64,000 nt of DNA from VBDM01 sp041496705 (GCA_041496705.1 JBGQFD010000003.1:1-64000), one strand, 5' to 3'. Positions 50,432 through 60,067 are shown, counted from the stretch's first letter. The notes: generated by a model from the sequence alone, not told the origin. Made by a program: numbers and translations.

Positions 50432-50746
50432 CTAGGCCGCGGTAATGCCGGTGATCTGAATCTCGGTGTAACTCTGCCGGTGCCCCCGGTGCCTCTTGGA
50501 ATTCTTTCGCCTCCGCAACTTGAATGTCATCACTTTGTCGGCCAGGCCGTGCGACACGATCTTGGCTTTGACCAAGGCGCCGCTTACCACGGGGCTTCCA
50601 ACTCTCAGCGATTGCCCCTCGCCGACCAGCAGGACTTGGTCGAGCACGAGTTCGCTGCCTACGGAAGCTGCCAGCTTTTCGATCCTCAGTTTTTCTCCGG
50701 CGCGAACACGGTACTGCTTGCCCCCAGTCTTTACTACCGCGTACAT
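50432..50746 (-). CDS. rplU: 50S ribosomal protein L21
   Basis: 104 residues. MYAVVKTGGKQYRVRAGEKL and FKLRRRKNSKRHRGHRQSYT identify bL21, which contacts 23S rRNA domains. First gene of the rplU-rpmA unit; its promoter region is shared with the divergent polyprenyl synthase gene. Confidence 0.99.
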   Translation of the reverse strand: MYAVVKTGGKQYRVRAGEKLRIEKLAASVGSELVLDQVLLVGEGQSLRVGSPVVSGALVKAKIVSHGLADKVMTFKLRRRKNSKRHRGHRQSYTEIQITGITAA

Positions 50747-50809
50747 AGCGCCCCCAATGACGAAAAAACGAGATTATACATACCTTTAGCGGGTGTGGGC
50801 AAAAGAATT

Positions 50810-51832
50810 ATGCTATGCTCCCTTTCCGCCGCCGAGCCGAATCCCGCTGTGCTCCCGTCCCCTTTGCAGCCAGAACTTCTCCGTAACCTTATCGCCGCAG
50901 ACATGGCCGAGGTCGACGCCGTGATCCGGCGCCGGCTTGCCTCGGACGTGGTTCTGATCCGTCAGATTGCGGAGTACATCATCGCCGGGGGCGGCAAGCG
51001 GCTGCGGCCGGCGCTAGTGCTCCTTGCCGCCGGCGCGACCGGGTACCGCGGCGAGCATCATGTCGAACTCGCGGCGGTCGTCGAGTTCATCCACACGGCG
51101 ACGCTGCTGCACGACGACGTCGTCGACGAGTCCGAGTTGCGCAGGGGCCGGAAGACTGCAAATGCCCAGTTCGGCAACGCCGCCAGCGTGCTGGTTGGCG
51201 ATTTCCTGTACTCGCGCTCGTTCCAGATGATGGTCGGAGTGCGCAGCATGCGGGTCATGGAAGTGCTTTCGGACGCGACCAATGCCATCGCGGAAGGCGA
51301 AGTGCTGCAGCTGTTGCATGCCCATGATTTCGCGATCAGCGAGTCGAGCTATCTGGAAGTCATCCGGCGCAAGACCGCCAAGTTGTTCGAAGCTGCGGCG
51401 CAGTTGGGTGGCATTCTGGGCGGCGCGGACGGCGAAATCGAACGCGGACTGGCGCGATACGGGATGCACCTTGGCATCGCATTCCAACTGATCGATGACG
51501 TCCTTGACTATTTCGGCAATGCGTCCCACACCGGAAAGAACCTGGGCGATGACCTCAACGAGGGCAAGCCGACGCTGCCCCTGATTTATGTGATGCAACG
51601 CGGGTCGCGCGAGCAGGCAGACCTTGTTCGCCTGGCAATCGAGCAGGGAGGGCGCGATGGGTTCGGGGGGGTTGTCCAGGCGGTGCGCGCGACTGGGGCG
51701 CTTGACTACGTTCGGGAGAGGGCCGAGAACGAGGCGCGCTCGGCGCGGGAGGCGATCGCTTCGCTGCCAAATTCAAATTACAAGGATTCTTTGCTAGAAT
51801 TATCGACTTTCGCGGTTGAGCGCGATTACTAG
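50810..51832 (+). CDS. ispB: Octaprenyl/polyprenyl diphosphate synthase
   Basis: 340 residues, trans-prenyltransferase making the ubiquinone side chain. It has the first Asp-rich motif LLHDDVVDESELRRG, the second FQLIDDVLDYFG, and GGGKRLRPALVLLAAGA. ATG 50810 is used; GTG 50849 in the same frame would give a form closer to the E. coli length. Divergent from rplU, as in most proteobacteria. The chain length of the product (C40 or other) cannot be read by eye. Confidence 0.94.
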   Translation: MLCSLSAAEPNPAVLPSPLQPELLRNLIAADMAEVDAVIRRRLASDVVLIRQIAEYIIAGGGKRLRPALVLLAAGATGYRGEHHVELAAVVEFIHTATLLHDDVVDESELRRGRKTANAQFGNAASVLVGDFLYSRSFQMMVGVRSMRVMEVLSDATNAIAEGEVLQLLHAHDFAISESSYLEVIRRKTAKLFEAAAQLGGILGGADGEIERGLARYGMHLGIAFQLIDDVLDYFGNASHTGKNLGDDLNEGKPTLPLIYVMQRGSREQADLVRLAIEQGGRDGFGGVVQAVRATGALDYVRERAENEARSAREAIASLPNSNYKDSLLELSTFAVERDY

Positions 51833-51873
51833 TTTCCCGATGCGCTCCTCTCCGCAACGCCGCCCGCCCCAGT

Positions 51874-51950
51874 CGGGGTGTAGCTCAGCCTGGTAGAGTA
51901 CTGCGTTCGGGACGCAGGTGTCGCTGGTTCGAATCCAGTCACCCCGACCA
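51874..51950 (+). tRNA. tRNA-Pro (anticodon CGG)
   Basis: A full cloverleaf: acceptor CGGGGTG/CACCCCG, anticodon stem CTGCG/CGCAG with loop TTCGGGA (anticodon CGG, decoding CCG), T-loop TTCGAAT, and encoded CCA at 51948-51950. It lies 41 bp after ispB and would be transcribed with or after it. Confidence 0.97.
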
Positions 51951-52029
51951 GTCCGCAGGCGTTTCCGGGTCGCACCGGTATAATGGCCACGCGTCGCAAC
52001 ACGCGATGCGCCTACCACCTCATGGCAGC

Positions 52030-52245
52030 GTGACCAAGCTCCTTCTCCTGATCGCGGCCGCAGTGGTCATCTACGTAGTGTTGACCGGTGTTGCACGCAA
52101 ACACCGCCGGGCTGCGGAATCGCCCCCTCCCGAGCCGATGGTGCCCTGCGCATACTGCGGGCTCAATCTGCCGCGTAGCGAAGCTCTCGGAGCCGCAGGC
52201 TGCTTTTTCTGCTCTGAGGAACACCGGCGCCTCGGCTCAAAGTAA
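52030..52245 (+). CDS. PP0621-like small membrane protein with C-terminal zinc-ribbon-like motif
   Basis: 71 residues from GTG 52030 (79 from ATG 52006). One N-terminal TM helix (KLLLLIAAAVVIYVVLTGVA), a short linker, then PCAYCGLNLPRSEAL and GCFFCSEEHRRLG, a CxxC...CxxC/H pattern that probably binds zinc. Proteins of this type regularly precede pilS-pilR in Betaproteobacteria; the function is unknown. TATAAT at 51979-51984 is a likely -10 for this gene and the pilSR unit; its -35 is poor. The stop is 7 bp before pilS. Confidence 0.8.
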   Translation: MTKLLLLIAAAVVIYVVLTGVARKHRRAAESPPPEPMVPCAYCGLNLPRSEALGAAGCFFCSEEHRRLGSK

Positions 52246-52252
52246 GCCCGGC

Positions 52253-53848
52253 ATGGCAGGTCCAGCGATCCTCACCTTGTCGTGGCCGCCGCAGACCGGG
52301 GCGGTATCCGACTCGTTCTGGGTGTCGCTCAAGTACTTCAACTTCTATCGAATTGCGGTCGCAGGGGTCTTCCTGCTGCTGGGACTGATTTACGGCGACA
52401 CGGTCAGCCTTGGCAGCCACGATCCGCTGGTATTTACCTATGCGAGTGCCATCTATCTAGTCTTCGCAGTCGTATTCCACATAACGCTGCGCAGGCTCCG
52501 CGCCCACTTCAACCTGCACCTGTCGGCGCACGTGGCCACCGACATAGTGGCGGTTGTCCTGCTGATGTATGCCTCCAGCGGCATTCGCAGCGGACTGGGT
52601 GTCATGTTACTCATCTCGCTGGCGGGTGCGGCGCTCGTCAGCCGGGGCACGTTGATGCTGTTCTACGTGGCCCTGGCCTCGATTGCAGTGCTACTCGAAC
52701 AGTCCTACTGGGTCTTGGTGCACGACTTCAGCACGGCGAGCTATCTTCAACCAGGCTTGCTGTCGATCGGGTATTTTGCAACCGCCTTGATGACTAATAG
52801 GCTGGCGCGTCGCCTCATACTCAATGAGCGGCTTGCCCGGCAGCGTGGCGCCGACCTTGCAGATCAACTGAGGGTCAACAGGCTGGTTATCCGCGGCGTG
52901 CAAGACGGAGTTCTGGTTGTGGACGCCAACGGTCTAGTCCATCAGCACAATCCGAGAGTGGCGGACCTGCTCGGCCGATCCACTCCGGAATTGGGACAGA
53001 TCGAAGAATACTCCGAGGAGATCGCGCAAAACCTCGCTGCCTGGAGGGCTGGCCACGGAACGAACAGCTTGAACCTTCAGGTCGCCGAGAGCGGTCGCCT
53101 GGCTCGTGCACGATTTGTGGCAGCCGGGGTGGCAGGCGGCAGTTTCAGCCTGGTGTTCCTCGAAGATATGTCGAAACTCCAGGAGCAGGCCCAGCAGCTC
53201 AAGCTGGCGGCACTCGGACGCCTAACCGCCAACATTGCGCACGAGATACGCAACCCGCTGTCGGCAATCACGCATGCAGGCGACTTGCTTCAGGATGAAC
53301 AACGCCTGCCGCAGAAAGAACGCTTGCTGCAGATTATCCGGGACAACGCGCGGCGTCTCGAGCGAATGGTGCACGACGTGCTCGAACTCGCGAAGCGTGA
53401 CCGGGTGCAGCCCGAAACGATCCGGTTGCTTTCTTACCTGACCACGTTCATCGATGAATTTACCCGGAACGAGAACATAGACGGCCGGGTATTCGTCGTG
53501 GAGCTTGCCGACGATATCACCCTGGAATTCGACCGGGTGCACCTGAACCAAGTGCTTTGGAATCTCCTGCACAACTCGTGGAGGCACTGTCGGAAGCAGG
53601 ACGGAAGCGTGCGCTTGACGGCGCGCCGGCGCGCAAATCGAGTAGAATTACACGTCACGGACGATGGTCAAGGTGTGGCAAAGGACTTGCAGCCGCAGCT
53701 GTTCGAGCCGTTTTTCACCACTTTCGCAAGCGGCACCGGGCTCGGTCTTTACATCGCCCGCGAGCTGTGCGCGGCGAATGGAGCGAGCCTCGACTATCTC
53801 GACCGCCCCCAGGGCGCAGACTTTAGGATTCTATGGCAGGCACCGTAG
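52253..53848 (+). CDS. pilS: Sensor histidine kinase PilS
   Basis: 531 residues: six TM helices in the first about 190 residues, a PAS domain (about 215-310: VIRGVQDGVLVVDANGLVHQ), HisKA with His330 in NIAHEIRNPLSAI, and a HATPase domain (NLLHNSWRHC, DDGQGVA, GTGLGLYIAREL). PilS phosphorylates PilR to activate pilin transcription. The start ATG 52253 was chosen because the upstream part of the frame overlaps the PP0621-like gene. It overlaps pilR by 16 bp. Confidence 0.94.
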   Translation: MAGPAILTLSWPPQTGAVSDSFWVSLKYFNFYRIAVAGVFLLLGLIYGDTVSLGSHDPLVFTYASAIYLVFAVVFHITLRRLRAHFNLHLSAHVATDIVAVVLLMYASSGIRSGLGVMLLISLAGAALVSRGTLMLFYVALASIAVLLEQSYWVLVHDFSTASYLQPGLLSIGYFATALMTNRLARRLILNERLARQRGADLADQLRVNRLVIRGVQDGVLVVDANGLVHQHNPRVADLLGRSTPELGQIEEYSEEIAQNLAAWRAGHGTNSLNLQVAESGRLARARFVAAGVAGGSFSLVFLEDMSKLQEQAQQLKLAALGRLTANIAHEIRNPLSAITHAGDLLQDEQRLPQKERLLQIIRDNARRLERMVHDVLELAKRDRVQPETIRLLSYLTTFIDEFTRNENIDGRVFVVELADDITLEFDRVHLNQVLWNLLHNSWRHCRKQDGSVRLTARRRANRVELHVTDDGQGVAKDLQPQLFEPFFTTFASGTGLGLYIARELCAANGASLDYLDRPQGADFRILWQAP

Positions 53849-55209
53849 TTAATCGGCGTGCGGATCGGCGAGCGAGCACGGTACAGGGGCTGGTGCTGGT
53901 CGTAGACGACGAAGCTGACATCCGTGAGCTTCTCGAGCTTTCACTGGTGCGGATGGGTTTGGCAGCCGAGAGCACCGGGTCGCTTGCCGAGGCCAAAGAG
54001 CTGTTGCGGTCCAAGCGTTACAACCTCTGCCTTACCGACATCCGATTGCCTGACGGAGACGGGCTGGAACTGGTTCGCCATATCGGGGCACACCGCGCGG
54101 ACTTGCCTGTAGCCGTTATCACCGCGTTCGGCAGCACCGAGAATGCCGTGGCCGCTCTCAAGGCCGGGGCCTTCGACTATCTGACGAAGCCCCTGTCACT
54201 CGACCAGCTGCGCGCATTGGTCAAGTCTGCGCTCTCCCTGCCGCAGAAGCCCGTGACGACGCGGTCCGGTGAGCATGACCTCCTGGGCGTAAGTCCCGGG
54301 ATCGAGCAGGTGCGCCTCATGATCGAGAAACTCGCCCGAAGTCAGGCGCCTCTATACATAACCGGTGAATCCGGAAGCGGTAAAGAGCTCGCGGCGCGCC
54401 TCATTCACAGCAGGGGTTCGCGACGCGAGAGCGCGTTTGTTGCAGTGAACTGTGGTGCCATCCCGGAAAATCTGATGGAAAGCGAGTTTTTCGGGTACAA
54501 GAAAGGAGCTTTCACGGGGGCCGAGAACGATCGCGACGGATTCTTTCAAGCAGCCAACGGTGGTACCTTGTTTCTGGACGAGGTTGCCGACCTTCCGCTT
54601 GCGATGCAGGTGAAGCTGCTTCGTGCAATCCAGGAGAAACACGTCCGAAAAGTCGGTGCCACCTCTGAAGACGCCGTCGACGTGCGATTCATCTGTGCAA
54701 CGCACCAAAACTTGGCCACATGCGTGGAGTCCGGAAAATTCCGCCAGGACCTTTACTACCGGCTTGCCGTCATCGAACTGAGGATGCCGCCACTCCGGGA
54801 TTGCCGCGAGGACATTCCGGTGCTGGCGGAAGCGATTCTGCAGCGGTTGTCGGGGGGCGGAAAGGAGCAGGCGCGGCTTTCCGACGCCGCAAAGAGCGCG
54901 CTTGCGGCCTACGATTTTCCCGGGAATACGCGCGAGCTGGAGAACATCCTTGAGCGTGCCATCGCGCTTGCCGCGAGCCGGGTGATCCAGCCGGCGGACC
55001 TGCACCTTGCGTCGCCAGCGCTTGCCGTTCGCGATGCGGAGCGCGCAAGTTCCAGGTGGCCCCTGCAGGAGTATCTGGATCGTATCGAAAAGGAAGCGAT
55101 ACTGGACGCGTTGGAAAAGACGCGCTTCAACCGAACCGCCGCCGCAAAACTCCTCGGCATCACCTTCAGGGCTTTGCGCTATCGGATGGAACGGCTGGGA
55201 ATTCACTAG
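53833..55209 (+). CDS. pilR: Sigma-54-dependent response regulator PilR
   Basis: 458 residues: receiver domain with phospho-acceptor Asp69 (LCLTDIRLPDGDG), AAA+ domain with Walker A GESGSGKE (Lys184), the sigma-54-contacting GAFTGA loop at 225-230 and GGTLFLDE, and a Fis-type HTH at the C-terminus (NRTAAAKLLGITFRALRYRM). It should activate the sigma-54 promoter of pilA found at 15922-15937. ATG 53833 lies within the end of pilS, indicating coupling. Confidence 0.95.
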   Translation: MAGTVVNRRADRRASTVQGLVLVVDDEADIRELLELSLVRMGLAAESTGSLAEAKELLRSKRYNLCLTDIRLPDGDGLELVRHIGAHRADLPVAVITAFGSTENAVAALKAGAFDYLTKPLSLDQLRALVKSALSLPQKPVTTRSGEHDLLGVSPGIEQVRLMIEKLARSQAPLYITGESGSGKELAARLIHSRGSRRESAFVAVNCGAIPENLMESEFFGYKKGAFTGAENDRDGFFQAANGGTLFLDEVADLPLAMQVKLLRAIQEKHVRKVGATSEDAVDVRFICATHQNLATCVESGKFRQDLYYRLAVIELRMPPLRDCREDIPVLAEAILQRLSGGGKEQARLSDAAKSALAAYDFPGNTRELENILERAIALAASRVIQPADLHLASPALAVRDAERASSRWPLQEYLDRIEKEAILDALEKTRFNRTAAAKLLGITFRALRYRMERLGIH

Positions 55210-55782
55210 GTGGATCCCGGCTCTCTCGACTCTGGCGGTCTGCTGACAGAGGCGGGGCAAGTTGCATCTCAGAATTGCGACGAACGCCCGAACGATGCGC
55301 CGATTACGCTGCTGGTGATACACAACATTAGTCTGCCTCCTGGGGAATTCGGAGGAGATGCTGTGATCCAGTTCTTCGTGAATTCCCTCGATTGTTCGAC
55401 CCACCCTTATTTCGATGGCCTGCGAGGGCTCAGGGTTTCGGCACATTTCCTGATCCGTCGCGGGGGGGAACTGATCCAGTTTGTGCCGTGCGCAAGCCGC
55501 GCTTGGCACTCGGGCCTGTCAACTTGGCGCGGGCGGGAACGTTGCAACGATTTCTCGGTGGGGGTCGAACTCGAAGGTACGGACGACTTGTCCTACACCG
55601 AATTGCAGTACGGGCGTCTCGCGCTGCTCACGGCCGCCTTGCACGACAAGTACCCGATTGTCGACATCGTTGGCCACTCCGACATTGCCCCGGGACGCAA
55701 GACAGACCCCGGACCCTCCTTCGAGTGGGCGCGCTATCGGGCCGCGCTTGCTCGAGTCAAGAACGCCGTCCGGCGGCGCTAA
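55210..55782 (+). CDS. ampD: 1,6-anhydro-N-acetylmuramyl-L-alanine amidase AmpD
   Basis: 190 residues, cytoplasmic zinc amidase of peptidoglycan recycling. Zinc ligands are in LLVIHNISLPPG, WHSG and the late GHSDIAPGRKTDPGPSFEW; GVELEGTDDLSYT is typical. Start GTG 55210 directly abuts the pilR stop. It completes the recycling path of anhydromuropeptides made by the two lytic transglycosylases of this window. Confidence 0.95.
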   Translation: MDPGSLDSGGLLTEAGQVASQNCDERPNDAPITLLVIHNISLPPGEFGGDAVIQFFVNSLDCSTHPYFDGLRGLRVSAHFLIRRGGELIQFVPCASRAWHSGLSTWRGRERCNDFSVGVELEGTDDLSYTELQYGRLALLTAALHDKYPIVDIVGHSDIAPGRKTDPGPSFEWARYRAALARVKNAVRRR

Positions 55783-55890
55783 ACCGGCGCCAAGTTTTCT
55801 TTCGGCCGTCGGGCTACAGGCCTGCGGCGATTGCGCGTGCAAGTTCCCTTTGAGCCGCCCTGGCGGCGTCGGTTCTGCAATCTTGACAGC

Positions 55891-55906
55891 ACACAACAAT
55901 TAGTTG
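55891..55906. promoter_or_regulatory. NrdR box 1 (upstream)
   Basis: ACACAACAATTAGTTG matches the ACACWATATNTTGTGT consensus at 11 of 15 defined bases. Its centre is 31 bp from box 2, the spacing typical of paired NrdR sites. It is the weaker of the two. Confidence 0.65.
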
Positions 55907-55921
55907 CAAACTTCGACACGG

Positions 55922-55937
55922 ATACTATATATTGTGG
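55922..55937. promoter_or_regulatory. NrdR box 2 overlapping the nrdA -10 region
   Basis: ATACTATATATTGTGG matches the NrdR consensus at all but two defined bases and contains TATATT (55928-55933), a likely -10 element with TTGCAA (55904-55909) as -35. A second -35-like TTGACA lies at 55883. Binding of NrdR-(d)ATP here would shut off nrdAB. Confidence 0.85.
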
Positions 55938-56005
55938 TCAAGGGATTGTCCCGGCTGGCCGTCCGTCTGTGCAGATAGGCGGCTCACGAAAAGAGGAGAC
56001 CGTGT

Positions 56006-58888
56006 ATGCAGATTGCGGCCAACGCGACAACCCCCAAACCAGTTTCCGGCGCCGGTTTTCCCGAGGCGACCGTCACGAGCGCGTCCCCGTATTCGGAATA
56101 CAAGGTGATTCGCCGCAACGGAGCGGTTGTCGGATTTGAGCCCGGCAAGATCTCGGTGGCAATGACCAAGGCGTTCTTGGCCGTGGAAGGAGGCCAGGGC
56201 GCTGCATCCGCGCGGATTCGGGAACTGGTCGTCGGTCTGACTGAAGCCGTTGTTGGGGCCCTCATGAGGCGTCAGCCTGCAGGGGGAACCTTTCACATCG
56301 AAGATGTGCAGGACCAAGTGGAACTCGCTCTGATGCGATCGGGCGAGCACGAGGTCGCAAGGGCGTATGTGCTGTACCGCGAGAAGCGCGCGGAAGCGCG
56401 CGCGAGTGAGGCAGCTCAAAAGAGGTCGGTGACCCAGCCCCAACTACACGTCGTCGAAGATGGCAGGCGCCAGCCGCTCGATTCAGCTCGCCTAGGCGAG
56501 CTGATCGCATCGGCCTGCGACGGATTGGGTGAAGCAGTGGATCCAAAATCGATACTCGCTGAAACGCTGAAGAACATCTATGACGGCGTCCCGGCCGAGG
56601 AGGTCAGAAAATCCGCGATTCTCTCGGCGCGCGCCCTCCTTGAAAAGGACCCTGCCTACAGCTACGTCACGTCCCGGCTGCTTTTGCATACCATCCGGCA
56701 CGAAGTATTGGGAGTCGAAGTATCGCAGGCCGAGATGCACGAGCGCTATGCGGAATATTTTCCCCAATTCATCAAGCGAGGAATTCACGCCGAGTTGCTC
56801 GACGAGCGCCTCGCCAGCTTCGATCTTAAGACGCTGGGCGCGGCGTTGGACGCATCGCGTGACCTCAAGTTTGGCTATCTGGGGCTCCAGACCCTTTACG
56901 ACCGCTATTTTCTACACGAGATGGGTCATCGGATTGAGCTGCCCCAGGCGTTCTTCATGCGTGTAGCGATGGGTTTGGCATTGAACGAGATAGACCGCGA
57001 GTCGCGTGCAATCGAGTTCTACGGCGTCCTTTCCTCTTTCCATTTCGTGAGCTCGACGCCCACGCTTTTCAATTCGGGCACTACGCGCTCGCAGCTTTCC
57101 TCGTGCTATCTCACCACGGTATCCGACGACCTTGACGGCATCTATGAGGCCATCAAGGAGAATGCCTTGCTCGCCAAGTATGCAGGAGGGTTGGGCAATG
57201 ACTGGACACCCGTGCGCGCGCTTGGGTCGCATATAAAAGGGACCAATGGCAAGTCTCAGGGCGTCGTGCCTTTCCTAAAGGTCGTAAACGACACCGCTGT
57301 GGCGGTCAATCAGGGCGGCAAACGAAAGGGCGCGGTGTGTTCATATCTGGAAACCTGGCATCTGGACATCGAGGAGTTTCTCGAGTTGCGGAAGAATACA
57401 GGGGATGATCGCCGGCGCACGCACGACATGAATACCGCGAACTGGATTCCGGATCTCTTCATGAAACGTGTCATGCAGAACGCGGAATGGACGCTGTTTA
57501 GTCCGTCGGATGTTCCCGATTTGCACGACAAGTATGGCCGCGAATTCGAAAGGGCCTATGTTGGTTACGAAGAAATGGCAGCGAGCGGCCAGTTGAAGCT
57601 CCATAAGAGGATTCCTGCGGTGCAGTTGTGGCGAAAGATGCTCTCAATGCTTTTCGAGACTGGGCATCCCTGGATTACTTTCAAGGATCCATGCAACATC
57701 CGCTCGCCACAGCAGCACGCCGGAGTGGTTCACAGTTCGAATCTCTGCACTGAGATCACGCTCAACACCAGTGATTCAGAGATCGCGGTGTGCAATCTAG
57801 GCTCGATCAACATGGTTGCCCACATGAAGGGCGGCGTACTTGATCACGAAAAGCTGAAGAACACAGTCGCGACCGCAATGCGCATGCTCGACAACGTAAT
57901 CGACATCAACTACTACGCCGTGCGCAAGGCGCGCGACTCCAACCTGAAACACAGGCCGGTCGGGCTGGGTATCATGGGCTTCCAAGACTGCCTGCACGTC
58001 CTGCGCGTGCCCTATGGAACGCAGGAAGCGGTAGATTTTTCCGACCGGTCCATGGAGGCGATTGCGTACTTTGCCTACTGGGCGTCGACCGAGCTCGCAG
58101 AAGAGCGCGGGCGCTATGCTTCGTATCGCGATTCGCTGTGGGACCGCGGCATTCTGCCCCAGGATACGCTGGCGCTGCTCCGCGAGGAGCGCGGCGGCTT
58201 TGTCGATATCGACATGTCCGAATCAATGGACTGGGGGGCATTGCGCGCCCGGATCAAGCGGCATGGCATGCGTAATTCCAACTGCCTGGCCATTGCTCCG
58301 ACCGCGACCATATCCAACATCATCGGGGTGTCGGCTTCGATCGAACCCACCTTTCAGAACCTGTTTGTGAAATCGAACCTGTCCGGCGAGTTCACGGTAG
58401 TGAACGAATATCTGGTTGCCGATCTGAAGAAGCTTGGGCTGTGGGACGAAGTCATGATCGCGGATTTGAAGTACTTCGACGGCAACCTGGCGCGCATAGA
58501 CCGAATACCCTCGGATCTTCGACGTCTGTATGCAACGGCGTTTGAGATTGATCCCCTGTGGATTGTGGAAGCAGCCGCACGGCGGCAGAAATGGATAGAC
58601 CAGTCGCAGTCCCTCAATATCTATATAGGCCAGGCCTCTGGAAAAAAGCTGGATGAAAGTTACAGGCTCGCATGGCAGAGAGGGCTGAAAACCACGTATT
58701 ACCTGCGTGCGGTTGGCGCTACCCACGCTGAGAAATCTACGGTAAGAGCAGGACAGCTCAATGCGGTGCCGGCGGAGGGCGGAATTTCCTCTGCCGTATC
58801 CGGAGCACCTTCAGCTCCGAATCCGCCCGACGAGGCCGGGATCAAGTCCTGCAAGATCGACGATCCCGAATGCGAAGCCTGTCAGTAG
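56006..58888 (+). CDS. nrdA: Ribonucleoside-diphosphate reductase alpha subunit, class Ia
   Basis: 960 residues. Two N-terminal ATP-cone domains (about 31-124 and 147-232) precede the barrel. Active-site residues appear in TRSQLSSCYLTTVSDD (redox Cys), HSSNLCTEITLNT (Asn, Cys, Glu) and APTATISNIIGVSASIEPT; the shuttle Cys pair is at the C-terminus (CEAC, then Q). A duplicated ATP-cone implies allosteric overall regulation by dATP. GAGGAGA precedes ATG 56006. NrdR boxes upstream and nrdB downstream complete the unit. Confidence 0.97.
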   Translation: MQIAANATTPKPVSGAGFPEATVTSASPYSEYKVIRRNGAVVGFEPGKISVAMTKAFLAVEGGQGAASARIRELVVGLTEAVVGALMRRQPAGGTFHIEDVQDQVELALMRSGEHEVARAYVLYREKRAEARASEAAQKRSVTQPQLHVVEDGRRQPLDSARLGELIASACDGLGEAVDPKSILAETLKNIYDGVPAEEVRKSAILSARALLEKDPAYSYVTSRLLLHTIRHEVLGVEVSQAEMHERYAEYFPQFIKRGIHAELLDERLASFDLKTLGAALDASRDLKFGYLGLQTLYDRYFLHEMGHRIELPQAFFMRVAMGLALNEIDRESRAIEFYGVLSSFHFVSSTPTLFNSGTTRSQLSSCYLTTVSDDLDGIYEAIKENALLAKYAGGLGNDWTPVRALGSHIKGTNGKSQGVVPFLKVVNDTAVAVNQGGKRKGAVCSYLETWHLDIEEFLELRKNTGDDRRRTHDMNTANWIPDLFMKRVMQNAEWTLFSPSDVPDLHDKYGREFERAYVGYEEMAASGQLKLHKRIPAVQLWRKMLSMLFETGHPWITFKDPCNIRSPQQHAGVVHSSNLCTEITLNTSDSEIAVCNLGSINMVAHMKGGVLDHEKLKNTVATAMRMLDNVIDINYYAVRKARDSNLKHRPVGLGIMGFQDCLHVLRVPYGTQEAVDFSDRSMEAIAYFAYWASTELAEERGRYASYRDSLWDRGILPQDTLALLREERGGFVDIDMSESMDWGALRARIKRHGMRNSNCLAIAPTATISNIIGVSASIEPTFQNLFVKSNLSGEFTVVNEYLVADLKKLGLWDEVMIADLKYFDGNLARIDRIPSDLRRLYATAFEIDPLWIVEAAARRQKWIDQSQSLNIYIGQASGKKLDESYRLAWQRGLKTTYYLRAVGATHAEKSTVRAGQLNAVPAEGGISSAVSGAPSAPNPPDEAGIKSCKIDDPECEACQ

Positions 58889-58921
58889 GTTCTGGCGGTC
58901 ACAACAACCTGGGGGAGATGC

Positions 58922-60067
58922 ATGCTTTCTTTTGACGACATCGGCGCAGAAGCCATTCCGGGTCTGGATTTGCGGACCGTGGCGGGTTTCGCTTCCCCAC
59001 CGGCTGGTGCAGCCATGCCGGAAGAGGCGTACCTGGCGAAGGATAGCCATCGCCGGGTGCGGGTCGAGGACAAGCGCATCATAAACGCCCGCGCCGACGT
59101 GAATCAGTTGGTGCCGTTCAAGTACAAATGGGCTTGGGAAAAGTATCTGGCCGGGTGCGCCAACCACTGGATGCCGCAGGAAATCAATATGAGTCGTGAT
59201 ATTGCCCTGTGGAAGGATCCGAACGGTCTGACGGAAGATGAGCGTCGCCTCGTCAAGCGCAATCTGGGATTTTTTGTTACAGCCGACTCGCTGGCAGCGA
59301 ACAATATCGTTCTTGGAACATACCGCCACATTACCGCGCCCGAGTGCCGTCAATATCTGCTACGGCAGGCCTTCGAAGAGGCCATTCACACTCACGCTTA
59401 CCAGTACATTGTCGAAAGCCTGCAATTGGACGAGGGCGAGGTGTTCAACGCCTATCACGAGATTGCCAGCATCAGGGACAAAGACGAGTTCCTAATCCCT
59501 TTTATCGATATTCTGACCGATCCGTCATTCAAGACGGGGACGCCCGAAGCGGATCAACAATTGCTGCTTAGCCTGATTGTGTTTGCGTGCCTGATGGAAG
59601 GTTTGTTTTTCTACGTAGGGTTTACGCAGATCCTGGCGCTCGGTCGGCAGAACAAGATGACAGGTGCCGCAGAACAATACCAGTACATCCTTCGCGATGA
59701 ATCGATGCATTGCAATTTTGGCATCGACTTGATCAACCAGATCAAGATGGAGAATCCCCACCTGTGGACGGCGACGTTCCGCGAGGATGTGCAGAACCTC
59801 ATCAGAAAAGCGGTCGAGCTCGAGTATCGCTATGCGGAAGATACGATGCCACGAGGAGTCCTAGGACTCAACGCACCGATGTTCAAGGAATACCTGCGCT
59901 ACATCGCCAATCGCCGCTGTCAGCAAATCGGTGTTGAACCAATGTTTGGCGGTGCCAGCAACCCCTTTCCTTGGATGAGCGAGATGATCGATCTGAAGAA
60001 GGAGCGAAATTTCTTCGAAACTCGCGTGATCGAATATCAGACCGGTGGAGCGCTCAGTTGGGAGTAG
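58922..60067 (+). CDS. nrdB: Ribonucleoside-diphosphate reductase beta subunit, class Ia
   Basis: 381 residues, diiron-tyrosyl radical subunit. Ligands and radical are intact: FEEAIHTHAYQY contains Glu153, His156 and radical Tyr160 (E115/H118/Y122 of E. coli), ACLMEGLFFYVGF and LRDESMHCNFG supply further Glu/His ligands, and the C-terminal tail ends with residues that dock to NrdA. GGGAG precedes ATG 58922, 33 bp after nrdA. Confidence 0.97.
   Translation: MLSFDDIGAEAIPGLDLRTVAGFASPPAGAAMPEEAYLAKDSHRRVRVEDKRIINARADVNQLVPFKYKWAWEKYLAGCANHWMPQEINMSRDIALWKDPNGLTEDERRLVKRNLGFFVTADSLAANNIVLGTYRHITAPECRQYLLRQAFEEAIHTHAYQYIVESLQLDEGEVFNAYHEIASIRDKDEFLIPFIDILTDPSFKTGTPEADQQLLLSLIVFACLMEGLFFYVGFTQILALGRQNKMTGAAEQYQYILRDESMHCNFGIDLINQIKMENPHLWTATFREDVQNLIRKAVELEYRYAEDTMPRGVLGLNAPMFKEYLRYIANRRCQQIGVEPMFGGASNPFPWMSEMIDLKKERNFFETRVIEYQTGGALSWE

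Noticed and set aside
55883..55888. TTGACA as the main -35 of nrdA
   Set aside because: At 17-18 bp downstream there is no acceptable -10; TTGCAA (55904) with TATATT (55928) fits better and overlaps the NrdR box.
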